Shown: positions 11,601-26,480, numbered from the stretch's first letter. The stretch: DNA of 64,000 nucleotides from Chaunax sp. Z400 (GCA_037577475.1 CM075203.1:3607001-3671000); one strand, 5' to 3'. Numbers and translations are program-made. Notes: generated from the letters alone by a model not told the origin.

Positions 11601-12688
11601 TAACACACATCATAACTCCGATCCACTGATAAACCATCTAACTAAACATCTTTATACACACACTTATACTCGTGTTTATGCTTTAATCTCCCCACCCACT
11701 TTATTTCACTGTATATGACTAAAATCACACAATTTCACTGATTTAATACAGACTCATACTTTCAGCTAGAAACTCAATTCAAACTTTAAAATGTTCACAA
11801 AACCTGAAACTTTCTCAGTACGGTTCAACTTCTTGCGTATATCATTCAAAGGTTTTGCAGAATCAGAGGTCAAACCTCTTGAAATGTCTAGAAATTGTCA
11901 GGTTTAAGAGTGGGTGACATCATTGCTGTGGAGTGGAGTTGGAAAAATATTCTAGAAATCTTATCAATAATTTGTCACTTCAGGTCAAATATTTTTACAT
12001 AAAAACTTTGGAAATTTGTGTTGGCTCTATTTGTGCTACCACTGAAGCAAACAGACTTATAGTTTTGGCTTCAGAAGACCTGGAGGACCAGGATGACCTA
12101 AAAACTGCCCCATCGGGTCTCGTTAGAAATGAGAGAGAAGGCAGAAAATTCCACTTTTTTAACTCGATGTAAAGTTGACATTTTTAATTTAATCCAGACA
12201 AATTATACAAAGGACTTGTTCAGCCATTTCTTCGTATGCCCATAGTGACATCATTTCAACGATAGGAACTACGATTTTCTCCAGAGCATCATTCATTCGG
12301 AGGCTGGACTGCTTTCTTTGAGCCAGAGTGAGTGTTATCAGTTGCTGTCAACATGGCAACCTTAACAGTAGGTTGAGACACAGCTGATTCAGATGAGCTA
12401 ATTAGTCTATTTTTAGACACATGACAGACACACATTGTCAGAGGGGGATATGCCAGCTCTTGATCAGTCTTATAAAATGAGTGGTAATACTGCAGAATAA
12501 AGGGTTCAGTTTCCCAGAAAAGAGCATTTTAGTAATGATTCCTCAATGTTCCTAAACTTACTAAGTCTCGCTGTTAATAAAACGGTCTGATAGGTTTCTG
12601 TTATGACCATTAGTTTGAAGTATTTTAACTCTTTTCCTGTGCAATTATGTGTTTTCTGTTAGTTTAGCATACCAGATGGTTCAAAGTA

Positions 12689-12690
<2 letters not shown>

Positions 12691-12772
<82 letters not shown>

Positions 12773-12782
12773 GAGAGAGAGA
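12691..12782. repeat. (TA)n microsatellite passing into (GA)n
   Basis: About 80 bp of TA with one extra T, then a short GA run. Confidence 0.97.
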
Positions 12783-14194
12783 GCTTAGATTATTCATTCC
12801 AAATGAGACTCCCCTCTTTACAAGACCAAGCATGTAAAACATGTACTAATCATATCATGTGGGGACCCACTAAACCTGCTGCAGATAGTTGACCCACTTT
12901 GCAATTTGACATTTTTCCATTTCAATGAAAAACATTCTTATTGCTAACTATTTTCCTCCAAAAGAATCCAAAACTAGTCTACTGTATGAGGCCAAGTGTG
13001 TTTCATTTATGGTTACAAATTGAACTGTCTCTGTTAAACTGCTGAGTTAACCCTGGGGGAAAAACAAGCTGATGACCTCCTATTATCCCCGATCATCCTC
13101 TTAATATGTATACATTTAAAATTCCTCATTGTGCCTATTGGGTAATCAAACCTTGGTTATTGTGTCAGACTGTTTATTGCTGATGTGTGTTGTGGCCGGA
13201 CTGAGCTTGAAATGCCTCCTTCCTCAATAGGCTTTAACTGTACCTCCTAAAGATTCTGTGCTGAAATCATAGTTCCTCTTTAAAAATGTTAGAATAGAGG
13301 AGGGTGGGAGTAATAATTACCATCCCCTATGTTCGTCCTAGAGGTACAAAGAGTGAGGAGATAACAGTGCAATTTCTGATAAGGAGTAAAAATATATGAT
13401 TATACAACAAAGGAGACATTTTTGCTTGGTACAGTCAAGAGTACAACATGCGAGAACAGCAAACTAGGGTGTCCTGAATTGAACTTAAGATGTGATTACA
13501 ACAAGTCACATGCATGCCTACAGAAAGAGCTACTACGTCAATACAAGGTGGCAATCATCACTTGTATTGTAAAGCTAAAATAAAAGTACCTGTCTTTCAG
13601 TCTGATCGAAATGCTAAACATTAATTTAAAATTGTTAGATAGATCCCTGGCTGTGGTTGTATTTTATTAACTAATGAACATGTGTTGGATCTTGACAGTA
13701 AAGTTGATCCTCCAGTTTTTCGACATCCTTGTCATCAGTTTTCTCTTTGATTTCCTCCTCTGGGGCGATTTTTTGTCATGCATAATTTAGTTTTGAAATG
13801 AAAGACTACAGTTAATGATGTAAACTTCCTGGCTTAGAGTAAATTCTTAAAATAGCATCATTTCAAGTCAAATAGTAAAATGGAACAATTATTTGTTTTG
13901 CTCTATGCTGTACTTGAATTAGGTTGCGCTTGTTATTAATTCCAGTACACTCGTGACTGTCTGTGACAACAGCCAAACATATAGAGAAAGAGGATAGTGA
14001 GATATTTTAACTGTGATACGTTTAATTTATTTTTATTTCGAATCTTGTCGAACACGGTGCGGTCAGTCAACTCCCGCCGCAGTGTTGAACATTTGTATTT
14101 CACCACTAACTCCGCCAATACAGACAAGCTACGGCGTACGCCAAAACACTCCTGGAGTGTATTCTACAGATCTAGTGCATCATAGATTTTCGGT

Positions 14195-14560
14195 AATAGA
14201 CCAATGAGATTATAGTTTTGGACAGGGGCAGAGCTAATAGACAGAAAACGTAGCCAATTAACAGACGTTTTGTCTGGACGTTATAACCAATCACCGAGCA
14301 TATGCCAAAAATAACACCTCCTCTTGTTCAGCACCCAAAGTCGAAGGATAGCTCTGGCCTTTCAATAGAAGAAAGTGCTAGATTTGTCAGTGTTGAATAA
14401 TATAACCAATTCTCAGTGACCATATCTGTTTTGGAACGATCGGAATTGTTCATTTAATGTGAGAGACAGAACTGGCGTCAAACATGCGTAAAAATCAACG
14501 CTGTCCAAGCAGGGAACCACCGAGAAAGGAATTATCGCCGCTCTTCTGAGGCCAATCTCG
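14195..14560 (+). promoter_or_regulatory. ppm1b: Probable ppm1b promoter with four CCAAT boxes
   Basis: CCAAT occurs in direct orientation at 14201, 14254, 14287 and 14406, immediately before a sequence that ends in a strong splice donor (14707). No TATA box is evident. Such CCAAT clusters suit a broadly expressed gene. The start site is not determined; the link to ppm1b rests on orientation and on the next + strand exon being the ppm1b start exon. Confidence 0.5.
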
Positions 14561-14706
14561 ATTATTTTTGTTAAATAAGGAAACATAACATAGCTAGCTA
14601 GCTAACGTTAGCTCTGTAGATAGCTAGGTTACCGACATATCTTCACACAAAGGCAGAATCCAGCAGATAATCAACATTGGATCTGTATTTGCAGCAGCAG
14701 GAAAAC
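14560..14706 (+). other. ppm1b: Putative non-coding first exon of ppm1b
   Basis: The donor gaaaac/gtaagt at 14706/14707 is near-consensus. There is no open frame that could join the ppm1b ATG exon, so this would be 5'UTR. Mammalian PPM1B also has a 5' non-coding exon separated from the ATG exon by a long intron. The 5' boundary is arbitrary. It contains a GCTAACGTTAGC palindrome (14601-14612). Confidence 0.45.
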
Positions 14707-17700
14707 GTAAGTAGTATGCTAGTATGTGCGCTAACGTCATTAGCATGGGTTTGACAAGCTGGGAAAATGCGTTGGCTCCAACGACAGCTAACTGTTAAGT
14801 TAACATTAGCCAACCAGCTAACGTTAGCTCATATCAACACACTAGCAAACAAGGCCTTTCCGTACAGGGACTAGTGTTAAGTGGAATGGAGCATGTGGTC
14901 ATTGGATTGGTATTTAACACTGAACGCCTTTCCAAAAGTAGTCACTTGGTTAATGTAACGTAAATTGTGTTATGCAATCACATTAGCGTACAAACAGATT
15001 ACTGCCAAAATACAACCTGATCCATCATTTGACATTTGTTTCGACGTAATTTGTGAACCGCCAACCATGGCAAGCCAATTCTGAATGAAGCAAATAGAAA
15101 GTAACACTAATTTTAGCAGTCAAACGACCCATTGGCCTCCATTGCTTAGCCTGGTCCCAAGTGAGCTAATCTAGCCATAACTTGCTAATGACAGCTTAGC
15201 GGACTTTGTCATATACGTTAGGTGTCAATAGTTAGCGATGTGATGTTAGCTTGACACTGTAATTGTATTTCTAACGATATGTTAACATTATATTCAAACA
15301 TGCGCAAAGCCACACACTGCTTTAGGTCCTATTAATAAGTAGCTATGTAGCGATATTAATGTCTAGAGTTAACTGTCAATATGTGTCAAACCAAAATGCA
15401 TGTCGGGGCAGCTGATGGGCTAATTCAATTGAGTATACAGTGACCTTGGAGGGTAATAATAACTCCAAACAGCCTTTTTTTTACGTCTAGTATCTTTGTT
15501 GAAGCACGTGAAATCAATTAGCACACATTAAATTTAATCCAAGCAGATAACACTTAATGTCACAAGCTGGTAAGGTGTTTATAACCAGTCATGTGTCACT
15601 GCAGCAACAGCACTGCGCTGCTTAAACACTTCACCCATTGTCTGCTGATTATTATGTGCCAACAATAATGTAATATTAACAGGTAAAACTAGTTTTATAA
15701 CAACGTATAGCATAGCTTCTTTAGACAATGCTCAGTATTTGTTGTGGGACTGACAAAATAAGTGAAATGAACTATGTTAGAGCAGGGAGATATTGACATA
15801 TTTTCCATATTAATCAATACCATGATTTATCACAATATGTAAGTTAATAATGCTGCCAGATTGAAGAGTATCTCAATAGCCTGAAGATTAGTTAAACTTT
15901 GGAATATAATTTCTTAATTAAAAATATAGAATAACACACTTTTAAACATGGCTTGGTTTTGAATATCGTTTGTAATAAAGGAATATGTTGAATGACATTT
16001 AAATATAAACTCCTAGCTTTGCAAACAGGTTTTTATCTTCCTCAAGGAAAGAATTCAAGAGAACTTGCCTTGTAATTTATTTAAAATGGTGTGGTGGCTT
16101 GGATAGTACCTTTTCAGGTGATGTAGAAATTTCTAGTGTTTCCCATCTTGGTCTCCACCAACTGACGGCATATTTCACAGATCATCTTAATCTGCATTTT
16201 GTCACTTTTGAGATATCCAAACCACTTCCATATAGATGATATGGTTTTGCCTCTTTTGTCAGCAATTTCGACAGCTTTGGAGGGTAATGCTAGTTCACTT
16301 TCAGCACTTGAGGATAAAATATGGCTGTGTTAAACAAGCTGGGTGTGGAATAAGAGGGGGGCAGCAAGTCACAGCGGGCAGAGTGGCTGAAAACAGTCCT
16401 GCAAGTTTGTGTTCTGCTTGCTCAACAAGTGTTTGATAAATTGATCATAGTGCCCTCAGTTTGCGTCGCTGTTGTGCTCCTCGGTTGCACTCATCATTTT
16501 TTCCTCCTCATCATTATTTTTCCTCTTTTCCAGAGGACATCCATGTTCACATCCCCTTTCTGCACAAGTAGCTCAAATAATGGTTAGTGATAGGAACTGG
16601 CCATATACTTTGACTTGCAGGCAAAGTACTGTAGACTGACTAACTGGTGCCGCATTTATTTCTGCCGTGTGATAAATGATTACAAGCCCAATTATTTAAA
16701 ATTTTGGGATTCTGTATAAAATGTCAATCATCATTAGGGTTGGGGATTTATTCATAAAGAGCAAAAATGCTTTCATTTTCACGGACGTATATCGTTTGAT
16801 TTGTTGAAGTTTGTGCTTCATGCCTTAGTTGATTGATGAGAGCAAAGTCAGGTGTTATGTAGTGATGTGTGCCTTTGTCATTTTTTTTCTGTATATTGCA
16901 GCCTTTATGAGGGAGGGGCAGGTCTATAGGCATAGAATAGCTGTTTAAAATGTACAGGGTTTGCCTTGACCGTAAACATGGGCTTGGTTTGTAACACCTA
17001 ACTTTGCTTTAGATATACTATGGTACAAGCCTACGTTGGCACAAGTGATCAGCCATAACTCGAGGACTGTTTTATAAAAATGTGATAAACAAAATCAATG
17101 ATATATTGACAAAAGTGAACTTTGAATTTGTGGTTCTATGAGCTATTGTTTTTATGTTGTACTGCTCGTACAACATCACCATCAGTGGTGAAATACTCAC
17201 TTCCTCCTGTTAACCTCTTAAACCTTGCATACTATTCTCTTCATATATTTTAGAAAAAAGGTTTGTAACATGTCTGACGGCTTATGGTAAATTCACATTT
17301 CATCATCAATTCTGTCCTGTGCAGAGTTGAAATTCAGTCTAGCTGCCACCCTTCTCACCTTCTGCAGTATCTCAGATTGAGATAAGGTGTGCAGGTGACC
17401 AGTGCATGACATCATTTGATGTTGGGCTGTTAGCCAGGTACGGTAAGAGTTCAATAGCCAATAATCTTATCTGAGTCAGCAGCCATTGTGTAAAGACTGG
17501 GGAGGAGATGAAACATAGTGTCAGTGGGTGATTAAGACAGTCAACAAGCTTAATTTAGAGTTTGGCAAGATCTTGAAGGCCTTGGCTGTGCTGTGGAAGA
17601 GCTGTAGGTGCTCGTGTGAAAATACAGGAGCGCATATTGGTCCTCTGTAATTGGATGGAATTTGCACTGGTTCAAAAATTAACACTGGCAAAGCTGCCGA

Positions 17701-17929
17701 TCACACAGACATGTTGCTAGAAATACTGTATGTCATCAGCAAATCCATTGTTTTTCCTCTCGTAAAGCACGCCTGGTGTGTCCTCCTCTTGTTCTTCACA
17801 TTGCCGTTTTCTTGTAGTTTTTAAAGGTGCATAAAAGTATAAGTAACCCCAAGATTTCAGCGCAAGGCATGGGAGTTGCACGTCTTTTTCCATTAATTAC
17901 ACTTGCACACAGCTTGCTCCACCACACTT

Positions 17930-18020
17930 AGGGTTGGGCATCGTTTAGATTTTTACGATCCTGATTCCAATTCTGATTCTGCTTTTCGGTTCCGGTTCTT
18001 TGAGGGGGGCAGGGTCAAAA
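17930..18020 (+). repeat. Fragment of a dispersed fish repeat
   Basis: gggttgggcatcgtttagat followed by repeated gattccnattctgattctgc wording that I recall as a common teleost repeat. It is cut by the next element. Confidence 0.45.
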
Positions 18021-18029
18021 CAGGCCACA

Positions 18030-18317
18030 TGCTTGTTTTCATTCATTCATTCATTTTCTGTAACCGCTTATCCGGAGCCTATCCCGGCTCACAATGGGTG
18101 AGAGGCGGGGTACACCCTGGACAAGTCACCACTTCATCACAGGGCCACATAGAAAGACAAATAACCATTCACACTCACATCTACACCTACAGGCAATTTA
18201 GAGTCACCAATTCACCTATATTGCATGTTTTTGGTGGTGGGAGGAAGCTGGAGAACCTGGAGGGAACCCACACAGACATGGGGAGAACATGCAAACTCCA
18301 CACAGAAAAGTTTACCT
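18030..18317 (+). mobile_element. L2-like LINE tail or related SINE
   Basis: Starts with a CATT short repeat, then cgcttatccggagcctatcc, gagaggcggggtacaccctg, caatttagagtcaccaattc and ends ggggagaacatgcaaactcc. This string of phrases is characteristic of the abundant L2/Maui-type fish repeat as I know it. Only the non-coding or remnant part is present. Confidence 0.75.
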
Positions 18318-21300
18318 TTGCCTTGATATGATACCTTAGTTTTAAGTTATGCTTTTAAGGAGTAGTGGTGAGTATTTTAAGTAATTTACATATTTGAGTT
18401 CTCATTAAATTATTATCAAGTACTTGAGTAAACATGCCCATCCCTAGTGTGGAGTGTTGGCTGTTGGCCTCTACATTGTGCCTCTTTGTCACTAAAGATT
18501 GCAAAGATTTTACCAGTGCTCCCATTAGCCTAGTTTTGAAAACACCATAAAACCTGTCAAGAGTCACTTTTTTATCCATGAGCTTTATGTTTTAGAGCAT
18601 TTGTTGTCATGAAGTGAAAAACTTATTGACAGTCAAAGGAAAAGAAAAAGCATTAGAGCAAGTGGAAGCACAGTGATTTCCATTGACTGGTATGATTCAG
18701 GAGTTGTATGGCCGACCTTGGAAGCACTCTGCAGCAAATTAGTGCATAAAAGGAAGATGAAGAAATGGAGGGTCAATAAAGTGTGTTCAAGGAGTGCATG
18801 ATGTATCTGTGCACCTTTTGTTCTTAGAGGGATACAAGAAACACAAAGGGAGGCAAGGCAAAGTCAGAAATGGAAGTATGATAAAAGTTACAAGAGATAT
18901 AAGATTCAAATATGTAACACTTGAATGTTAATCGTTGGATTTCATGGCTTTAGAAGTCATTACACAGGGAACTAACAGAAGCCTTGACCCTAATGTAGGG
19001 TTTCCTGCCTCTAAGTCTGATGAAGTCCTCAATCCACAGTTTAATGGTGCATTCAGGTGGTCCACCTCACCCTGTGAATAATAGGAAAACATCACATGCT
19101 AATGTCATATTTATCAGGTATTTTCTTTCTGGTGGTCATCAGTCAGCCAGTCTATCACAGTCACATCTGTTAAATGCTGATTTTTAATTTTTTTTGTCAT
19201 CCCTCTGTTGTACATGGGTACCTAGCACTCTGATCTAGGGGGTTTTCTAAACCGGGTAACAGTAATGCTGCGCCTTCTTATCAAAAACACTGATTTAGCC
19301 TTAAATTCCATTCATTATACTATTAGACAACATGTAGTCTTCCTTAAAACTGCCTTTTCCCCCAAAAAATATCAAAGTAATGGCAGTAAACAATATATCT
19401 TTTCATTAAAAAATAGAATATTTTAAAAAAATTTAAAATCAGGCCAAATAGACCATCAAACGGTCATAAACAGCTTTGATTTCTCATAGCTCTGACGTCC
19501 TGTCGTTGTTCATCAGTCTGTGGAGCCATCTTATTTTCATGCCACATGTTCTCGCGAGATTTCATGAAGCTTATATACAGGATCAGCTGACTTAGAGCCA
19601 GATTCTCACATTCTTGCAACCTTTCACCCACAGCACAAAGCGGAGGAAAGCTATTGTTGATCAGTACGTAAGGTAGCCTACAGTGGTTCAGTAAGGCAAT
19701 GTGACGGTTAATAAAATGTTGCACTTCTCCAGACTAAGAAAAGTTTCCTCCTCATTTCCCAACTGCTGGAAAAGTGAAAGTGTCATCCCCGGCCTACATT
19801 TAAGAGTATCGTTTGAAACGTTAAACAGATGTAGGATTTAGGTACATTTATTATGGGTTACCAAAGGTACTACCCAGAAAGCACTTTGATGAAAACACGG
19901 CTATATAGTTATGGATATTTTTATTAACTTGGTACATTGTTTGCTAATTGTCTATCATATGTTGCGGTGAAATGTTACAAGTCGTACAGTCTGCTCTAGT
20001 ATCATGGAACTTTTAGAGCTATCAAGTTGACAAGAACTATCTGAACGTTTCATCATTTGATCCCTCTTGAGTCAAGACTATCTAATCTTGAGAGGAGGCG
20101 CAGGTTCAGCTCAGTCTTTAAGGTCTTGAAGTCTTGCCTTTTGATGCCGCTGTATCAAATTCTTGGACCCATCTTGAGAGTTCATGATGTGGGATCATTC
20201 ACAAAGTCCATGAACTCATTACATTTGAAAAAAAAAAAAAAAAGTTTTTTTTGCCAGCCTGGTTACCACTCTGACCATTTCATCAGCACTCCATTATTCA
20301 GGCCGACTTTGTGGTCTCGTTAGCCATTTTCCATGAAGGACTCTATATCACTCCAACCAGTCACAAGTGATGGATTTGTCCGGCTACTCTGACATCGCTG
20401 AGGAATCTGGCAGGTGATTTGTGTGTTCTGCTCTTACGGGCCCCTACCTTTAGTTGAACTGAACAGATTTATTATATACTGAGAGGGAAAGCAGAGGTGT
20501 TTGAGTTCATCACAGTCTGCAGTTGCCCCCTTCTAACAGAGTGAATGTGGAGGTCATTCAAAGGAATATTCTAATATTAGTTAAGACAGACTTTTAAACA
20601 AAGAACATTAACAACTGTTTCTGTCCGACCTCCACGGTCCAGATGTGTGTCGAGAAGCTAACTAAACCAAGACTCATTACATGGTATCTTGTGATTAAAC
20701 AAAACAACTGGTTGTGACTCTTGTAACCACTTTCATTGGTCAGACTGTTTGTCCACAAGCCTTTCAGAATGTAACTGGAAGAACAGTAATGGAAATTTAG
20801 GAGGGTAAAATCAATTTGATGGCGTTAACTTATCCCAAAGTCTCAGTTGTTGTTCAAGTGATGAAAGAATGAAGAGACATCTAGCTGCCTACTACTTCAC
20901 CATAGATCCTGATATGCTGGATTCATGTCTTAAAATGTGAATTATTTTACTGATGTTACACGTTTGTGTGCATGTTTAGAAGAGATGATTTGTCTACTAT
21001 AGCCAGTTGAAACTGCATCAACTTGCAGAGAGGTGGCATGAGTTGATTCACTTTTCAGAGAAATGCCTTGGATTTTGAGATTTTGATTTGTTAATATCAA
21101 AGCAAATTAGTGGTTAAATAATCAATAATTAATACAAACCAAGGAAAGGCTGAGTTTAGTTAAGCCAGGATAAATCTTTGAGGCAATCAAGAAGATTTAT
21201 TAAACACGATGCCTGCCTGACCCAGTTAAAAGTAGCAGGTTGGCTATACTGCCTTGCTAATGTTTAAGGGTTGTTCCGTTATCAGTATTGGGAATTTCTC

Positions 21301-22696
21301 TGATACTGCAAAAGATACTGATCGGTGTCAGCACATACCCACAAGTCTATGCACCAATCTGCTCCCATATAATCTATTTATTACAAACAGGACCCTGCTA
21401 TGTACCAGCAGTGCCATTAACCATAAATGGTATATAACTTTTGCAACTTCTAGCCCATCTAAAGCATAACATCTATACACGATTAGCAGTATACAGATTT
21501 TAAATCATGTTTTTTTTTTTTTATGCATCGGTATCAGATTGCTTCTCATTATTGGCCATGGAGAGTTAGGATACCGGAATCCATAATGTTCATGCACACT
21601 AGTTGATTTGCTTTCACCCTCATGATAACATGGAGAAAAATAGATGGATTTGCTAACATGTAAAGCTAGCCAATCAAAGTTGAACGGAGTGTCTTCTAAT
21701 ACTGCTTGATAATCAGTTGTCCGTCACATTGAGATATCCTGGTCTGTCAGCAGCCACCTATAATGGCTCTTATTGGCACAGTTGTTTTCCTAACAGTCAT
21801 TCACAGAGGGAGCACTAAACCAATTTATAATATTGAAGAAGAATTTTAGATATGGGTGGCAAACTTGGCAGTTTGTAAGTTCCTGGAAAAAATAAACAAA
21901 TTTCCTTACATGACATTATCTAAATGATGCAGACATTTGTAATTAAATCAAATCTTTTTAGTAAATAATATCTCAGACTGTTGTTTCCCCAGTTATGACA
22001 TCATCTGGAGAGTCAGGCACGAGCCCAAAGGTTTTTTTCTCCAGTGTATTACACTGTATGTGAACAGTGAATAGTGCTGGTAGCTGTGTCCTAACCTTGC
22101 TTCCAGGATAACATTAACTGTTTTGTGCGAGTACGGCTGCTCTCAGAGCTCTCCGCAGCATTATGTAATCCCCAACCTTCCACTTCCCTCTTCGCTGCCA
22201 GTGGTTTTTGGCAGACATGTGCGTTTTAGCATGAGGGGGGTGTTGGTTTCGACCTGTGGTTGCTGCATGGGTGACAGCAGTTTTGAGGGGGTTAAGTGGT
22301 TGAGACTTCTGGTTTCAGTCTGATGTCTCCGTGGAGATATTTTCTAGCATTTTTCGGGCATGTGTGTGTTTTTGACCGCAGTCTTTCGTACCGTCGTCGG
22401 GCAGAGAAATCTCATCGTATCTGCATGTGCTCCTGCAGTCTGCACGTCTCCTTTCAGGGTCTGACTGCTGCGACTGCTTTAATGGATGGATGATGTAACT
22501 CCCCTTTCCTCTCTCTACCAGGCGGCGGAGTGTGTGTGTGTGTGTGTCTTTTAGCGCAAGTGAGAGAGGGGGATGTCACTGAATGAAGCTTAGCCTGGAT
22601 GTTTGCCCTGCAGGGTGGGTGGTTGCTAGGCAATGGCAGTGTGTTTGTTTTATTTTTAGAGAGAATCACGGCTGGTGAACATAACAGATTTCTCTT

Positions 22697-22830
<134 letters not shown>

Positions 22831-23052
22831 TTGAACAGACTCTCCTACCATACATGAACACATAGGCTACCTCTTTGTGGCAGCACCTGGTGATGACAGC
22901 TCGATTGAAGGAATTCTGTTGATACAATCATGTAGCGGTAACGCAATAGAAGTGTGAATGGTGTGGCCGCTGCCCCACCCTGGACATGAAATCTAAACCG
23001 GCTTGGTGTATTTATAGAGATTCTTTCTTCTTGCACATAGAATGTAACGCTG

Positions 23053-23165
<113 letters not shown>

Positions 23166-25265
23166 ACACACGTATGTTCCTCTGAAACCAGCTGTAGTCG
23201 CTCTTTGCATGCATCAGCCATTTTTGGGTTCTCACGTGGGAGGTGAGGCCAACTGAGAAATCAATATGTCGAACAAAACTACACACTTTAAAATAAAAAA
23301 AATAAAAAATCGATTTCAGAATCTCACGAGTGCTACACCAACCCAGCAGTGCATACTGTAAGTCGCTGCATACTGCAGCAGTTGTTGACATTTAGGTCCG
23401 AGTTGATTGGCATGATGGGAAAGTATAGTGCAGGTCAGAAATTCCAGAGAGATATGGCGTGAGGCGGTTGAGGATTTGAATACTGCGGCCAGTTTAAGGA
23501 CTCAAAGGTGCTGCTGCTGTCTTCAGGTGCAGTTGGTTGTAAATTAGGATTAAAAGAAATGTCTGGCATAATGACCAGATAAATGTAACATTTTCAACAT
23601 TAAAAGCAACATTGAGAAGTAACACCTTCTCAATTCTTACAGTCCAATCGGGTCAGATTTGATACCGACTGCTCAATCTGTGCATTTTTACAAACATTTC
23701 CTTATTTGAGGATTTGCAGAGGCCTCTGTTGTCATGTTGAGGTGATATTTTATACATATTAATACATTCTTACCGACTTTTTTCCAGACTTATTTCAGAA
23801 GCAATTCATTCCATGATAATCTTGACTCTGCAACCAAATCCTTTGTGCCTTATTGTCTGTGTGTACAAAGGTTTCTCTCCTCTTAATCCCTCTTTGACTG
23901 ATCACAGCGCAGCATGAATTGTTAGACAATTAAACAGTAATTTCAGGCCTCACCCATTAAGGTTAGGCTAGGTTAGGTTGTAGCATGCTATCACAGACTC
24001 ACAGTGTCTACAACAGACCAAACCAGCGCTCAGATGAAACTTTTGAAAAACTTTTCATTATATGTTGTAGAGATATTTGGCATCTTATGAGCCTTCAAAT
24101 CCATGGATATTTCCTTCACCTGTTTGTGATCTATTGTCTCTCCAGTACCTGAACCAACACACCAGTACAGCTTCTTGAACTGTTTTCCCTCAGATTACCT
24201 GACTAACGGAGCGAAGACGCTGCCTGTCTGTATATCCAGCCTTTGATTGTGGTTCATGATCAGAGAAAGTGTGTGACGTTCAGATTGGACATTAATGGAA
24301 GTTTAAATTGAGGCCAAAAATGAATCAAAGGCATTTTATTCCCATTCAGCTCTTGGTAGGTGAGAATTTCAGGCCCTGCTGATTCAATAATGTCACACTA
24401 TTCTGTCAACAAGTTAACTAATAGTATTAGTTACTTTGTGTTCAGAGTGAAAGAGGCTCTGTGTCCTCAAAGAAGCTTTGCAGCTGCTGCGTAATCCTGA
24501 ACTCCGGTGCCTCCATGCTATCTTTGTCTTGTTGTCAGGATCTCACCATCCATTGAGTAATTAAAAGCACTCTGTAATCACTGTACGAAGCAGCCTACTG
24601 AACTACTGACACCGAAAACTGGTGATTTACACAGGGATTTCTGTTACCGTGGATATTATTACAGACAATAGGATAGTATGGGAACTTTTATAAAGACAGG
24701 CTTTACTCACATTAATATTGTTTTAAACAATCGATTGAAAAAATTAACTGCACTGAGTTATAATGGAAAAAGTCAAATTCTCTTTTGTTTATTATTTTAA
24801 TTTAAGTAATTATTAAAACATAAGAAATCGTGTTAATATCAGTTTTATGCTAATGTCTCCTTCCTTCCTCCTCTTAGTTCTTACTTTATTAACGATAACT
24901 AAACACTCGTTAAAAAATCTGAATGAGAACTGATCATACTTTAAACAAAGATTATTTAATATTTGTGAGGTTCAAAATCTTCGATTACAGTTTTGAAAAA
25001 CTATGACCAAGATGGATATTTTTAAAGTTGAAAAATCAGGTGGACAAACATTCTAATTGTTGTATTGTTTTTAAATGATACATGCAGGAGGAGGCTGATG
25101 TTTGCAGATTTGTCAGTCTAGCTCTAATTCTAACTCTATATACAATATATTTATGCTTTAAATGTATCCAAATTGATTTTTTTTTCATCCTTGCTGCAAA
25201 TGATGAAATGGTTCCATCTTTATGGTTCTCCTATCTCCTTGATTGATCTCCAGCTGTAGGCAGTA

Positions 25266-26096
25266 ATGGGTGCATTCCTGGACAAGCCGAAGACGGAGAA
25301 GCATAGCGCCCACGGTGAGGGTAATGGACTGCGCTATGGCCTGAGCTCCATGCAGGGCTGGCGGGTGGAGATGGAGGATGCCCACACCGCTGTGGTAGGC
25401 CTCCCCCACGGACTCGCCGACTGGTCCTTCTTTGCTGTCTACGACGGCCACGCAGGCTCCCGAGTGGCCAACTACTGCTCCGGCCACTTGCTGGAACACA
25501 TATTATCGGGAGGGGCCGACTTCGCTTCAGGACCCGGCTCCGTGGAGGGCGTGAAAGACGGCATCCGCTCGGGCTTCCTGAACATTGATGAGTACATGCG
25601 CAGCTTCTCTGACCTGCGGCAGGGCCTGGACCGCAGCGGATCCACAGCTGTGTGCGTGTTGCTCAGCCCGACCCACCTCTACTTCATTAACTGCGGCGAC
25701 TCGCGAGCCGTGCTGAGTCGAGACACCAAAGTGGGCTTCTCCACCCAGGACCACAAGCCCTGCAACCCCCGCGAGAAGGAGCGCATCCAGAACGCAGGCG
25801 GCTCAGTAATGATTCAGAGGGTAAACGGCTCCCTGGCTGTGTCCCGGGCCCTGGGGGACTACGACTACAAATGTGTAGACGGTAAGGGCCCCACGGAGCA
25901 GCTGGTGAGCCCCGAGCCCGAGGTGTGTGTGTTGGAGCGGGCGACTGAAGGAGACGAGTTTGTGGTGCTGGCATGTGACGGAATCTGGGATGTCATGTCC
26001 AACGAGGAGCTGTGTGACTTTGTCCGCTCACGACTCATGGTGTGTGACGACCTGGAGAAGGTCTGTAACTCAGTCGTGGACACCTGTCTGCATAAG
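25266..26096 (+). CDS. ppm1b: Protein phosphatase PP2C beta (PPM1B), coding exon 1
   Basis: Mn/Mg-dependent Ser/Thr phosphatase; mammalian PPM1B dephosphorylates kinases such as TAK1 and IKKb. This exon codes residues 1-277, most of the PP2C catalytic domain. MGAFLDK has the Gly2 that is myristoylated in PPM1A/B. Metal and phosphate residues are present: R33, E37, D38 (RVEMED), D60-G61-H62 (VYDGHAG), D145 in GDSR, D238 and D242 (CDGIWD). YDYKCVDGKGPTEQL and CHLHK-type wording (TCLHK) match PPM1B rather than PPM1A. An acceptor (ctccag, 25253) lies 12 nt before the ATG. The donor aag/gtaagc at 26096 leaves phase 0. Codons are G/C-rich compared with the surrounding introns. Confidence 0.97.
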
Positions 26097-26344
26097 GTAA
26101 GCTTCCCCCCCCATATGTAATGGTGTACATTAAAGCTGAACCCATAACAAACTGCTTTTCAGCTCATCTTTATGTTTGCAGCTATAGAACACGACTGAAT
26201 TTAAAACTTTATCCTGGTGATTCTGATTTGAATGTATGAAGTAAATCTGGACGAACTCATCTGCTTTGTGATCTTGGTTACTGCGACACAAAAAGTGAAA
26301 GCTGTCTGTGACTTATTTAGTGATGTGGGTGGGCATGTAGGTCT

Positions 26345-26480
26345 CTTCCATTTCTTATAGTTCCCACCACTAAGGAGGTTATGTTTTCACCTTTGTACGT
26401 TGGTTTGTTCTTTGGTTTATCAGCAGGATTATGCAAAAACTATATCCCGCAAACTGTAGATACTAGCTTCACCAATCTTT
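26345..26480 (+). repeat. Dispersed teleost repeat fragment (5' part)
   Basis: aaggaggttatgttttcacc and tcagcaggattatgcaaaaa match wording at 42655-42730, so this is the same family, forward orientation. Confidence 0.6.

Noticed and set aside
13936..14207. Overlapping small frames just upstream of ppm1b
   Set aside because: Low complexity, no splice partners, no recognisable family; the area is better explained as promoter.
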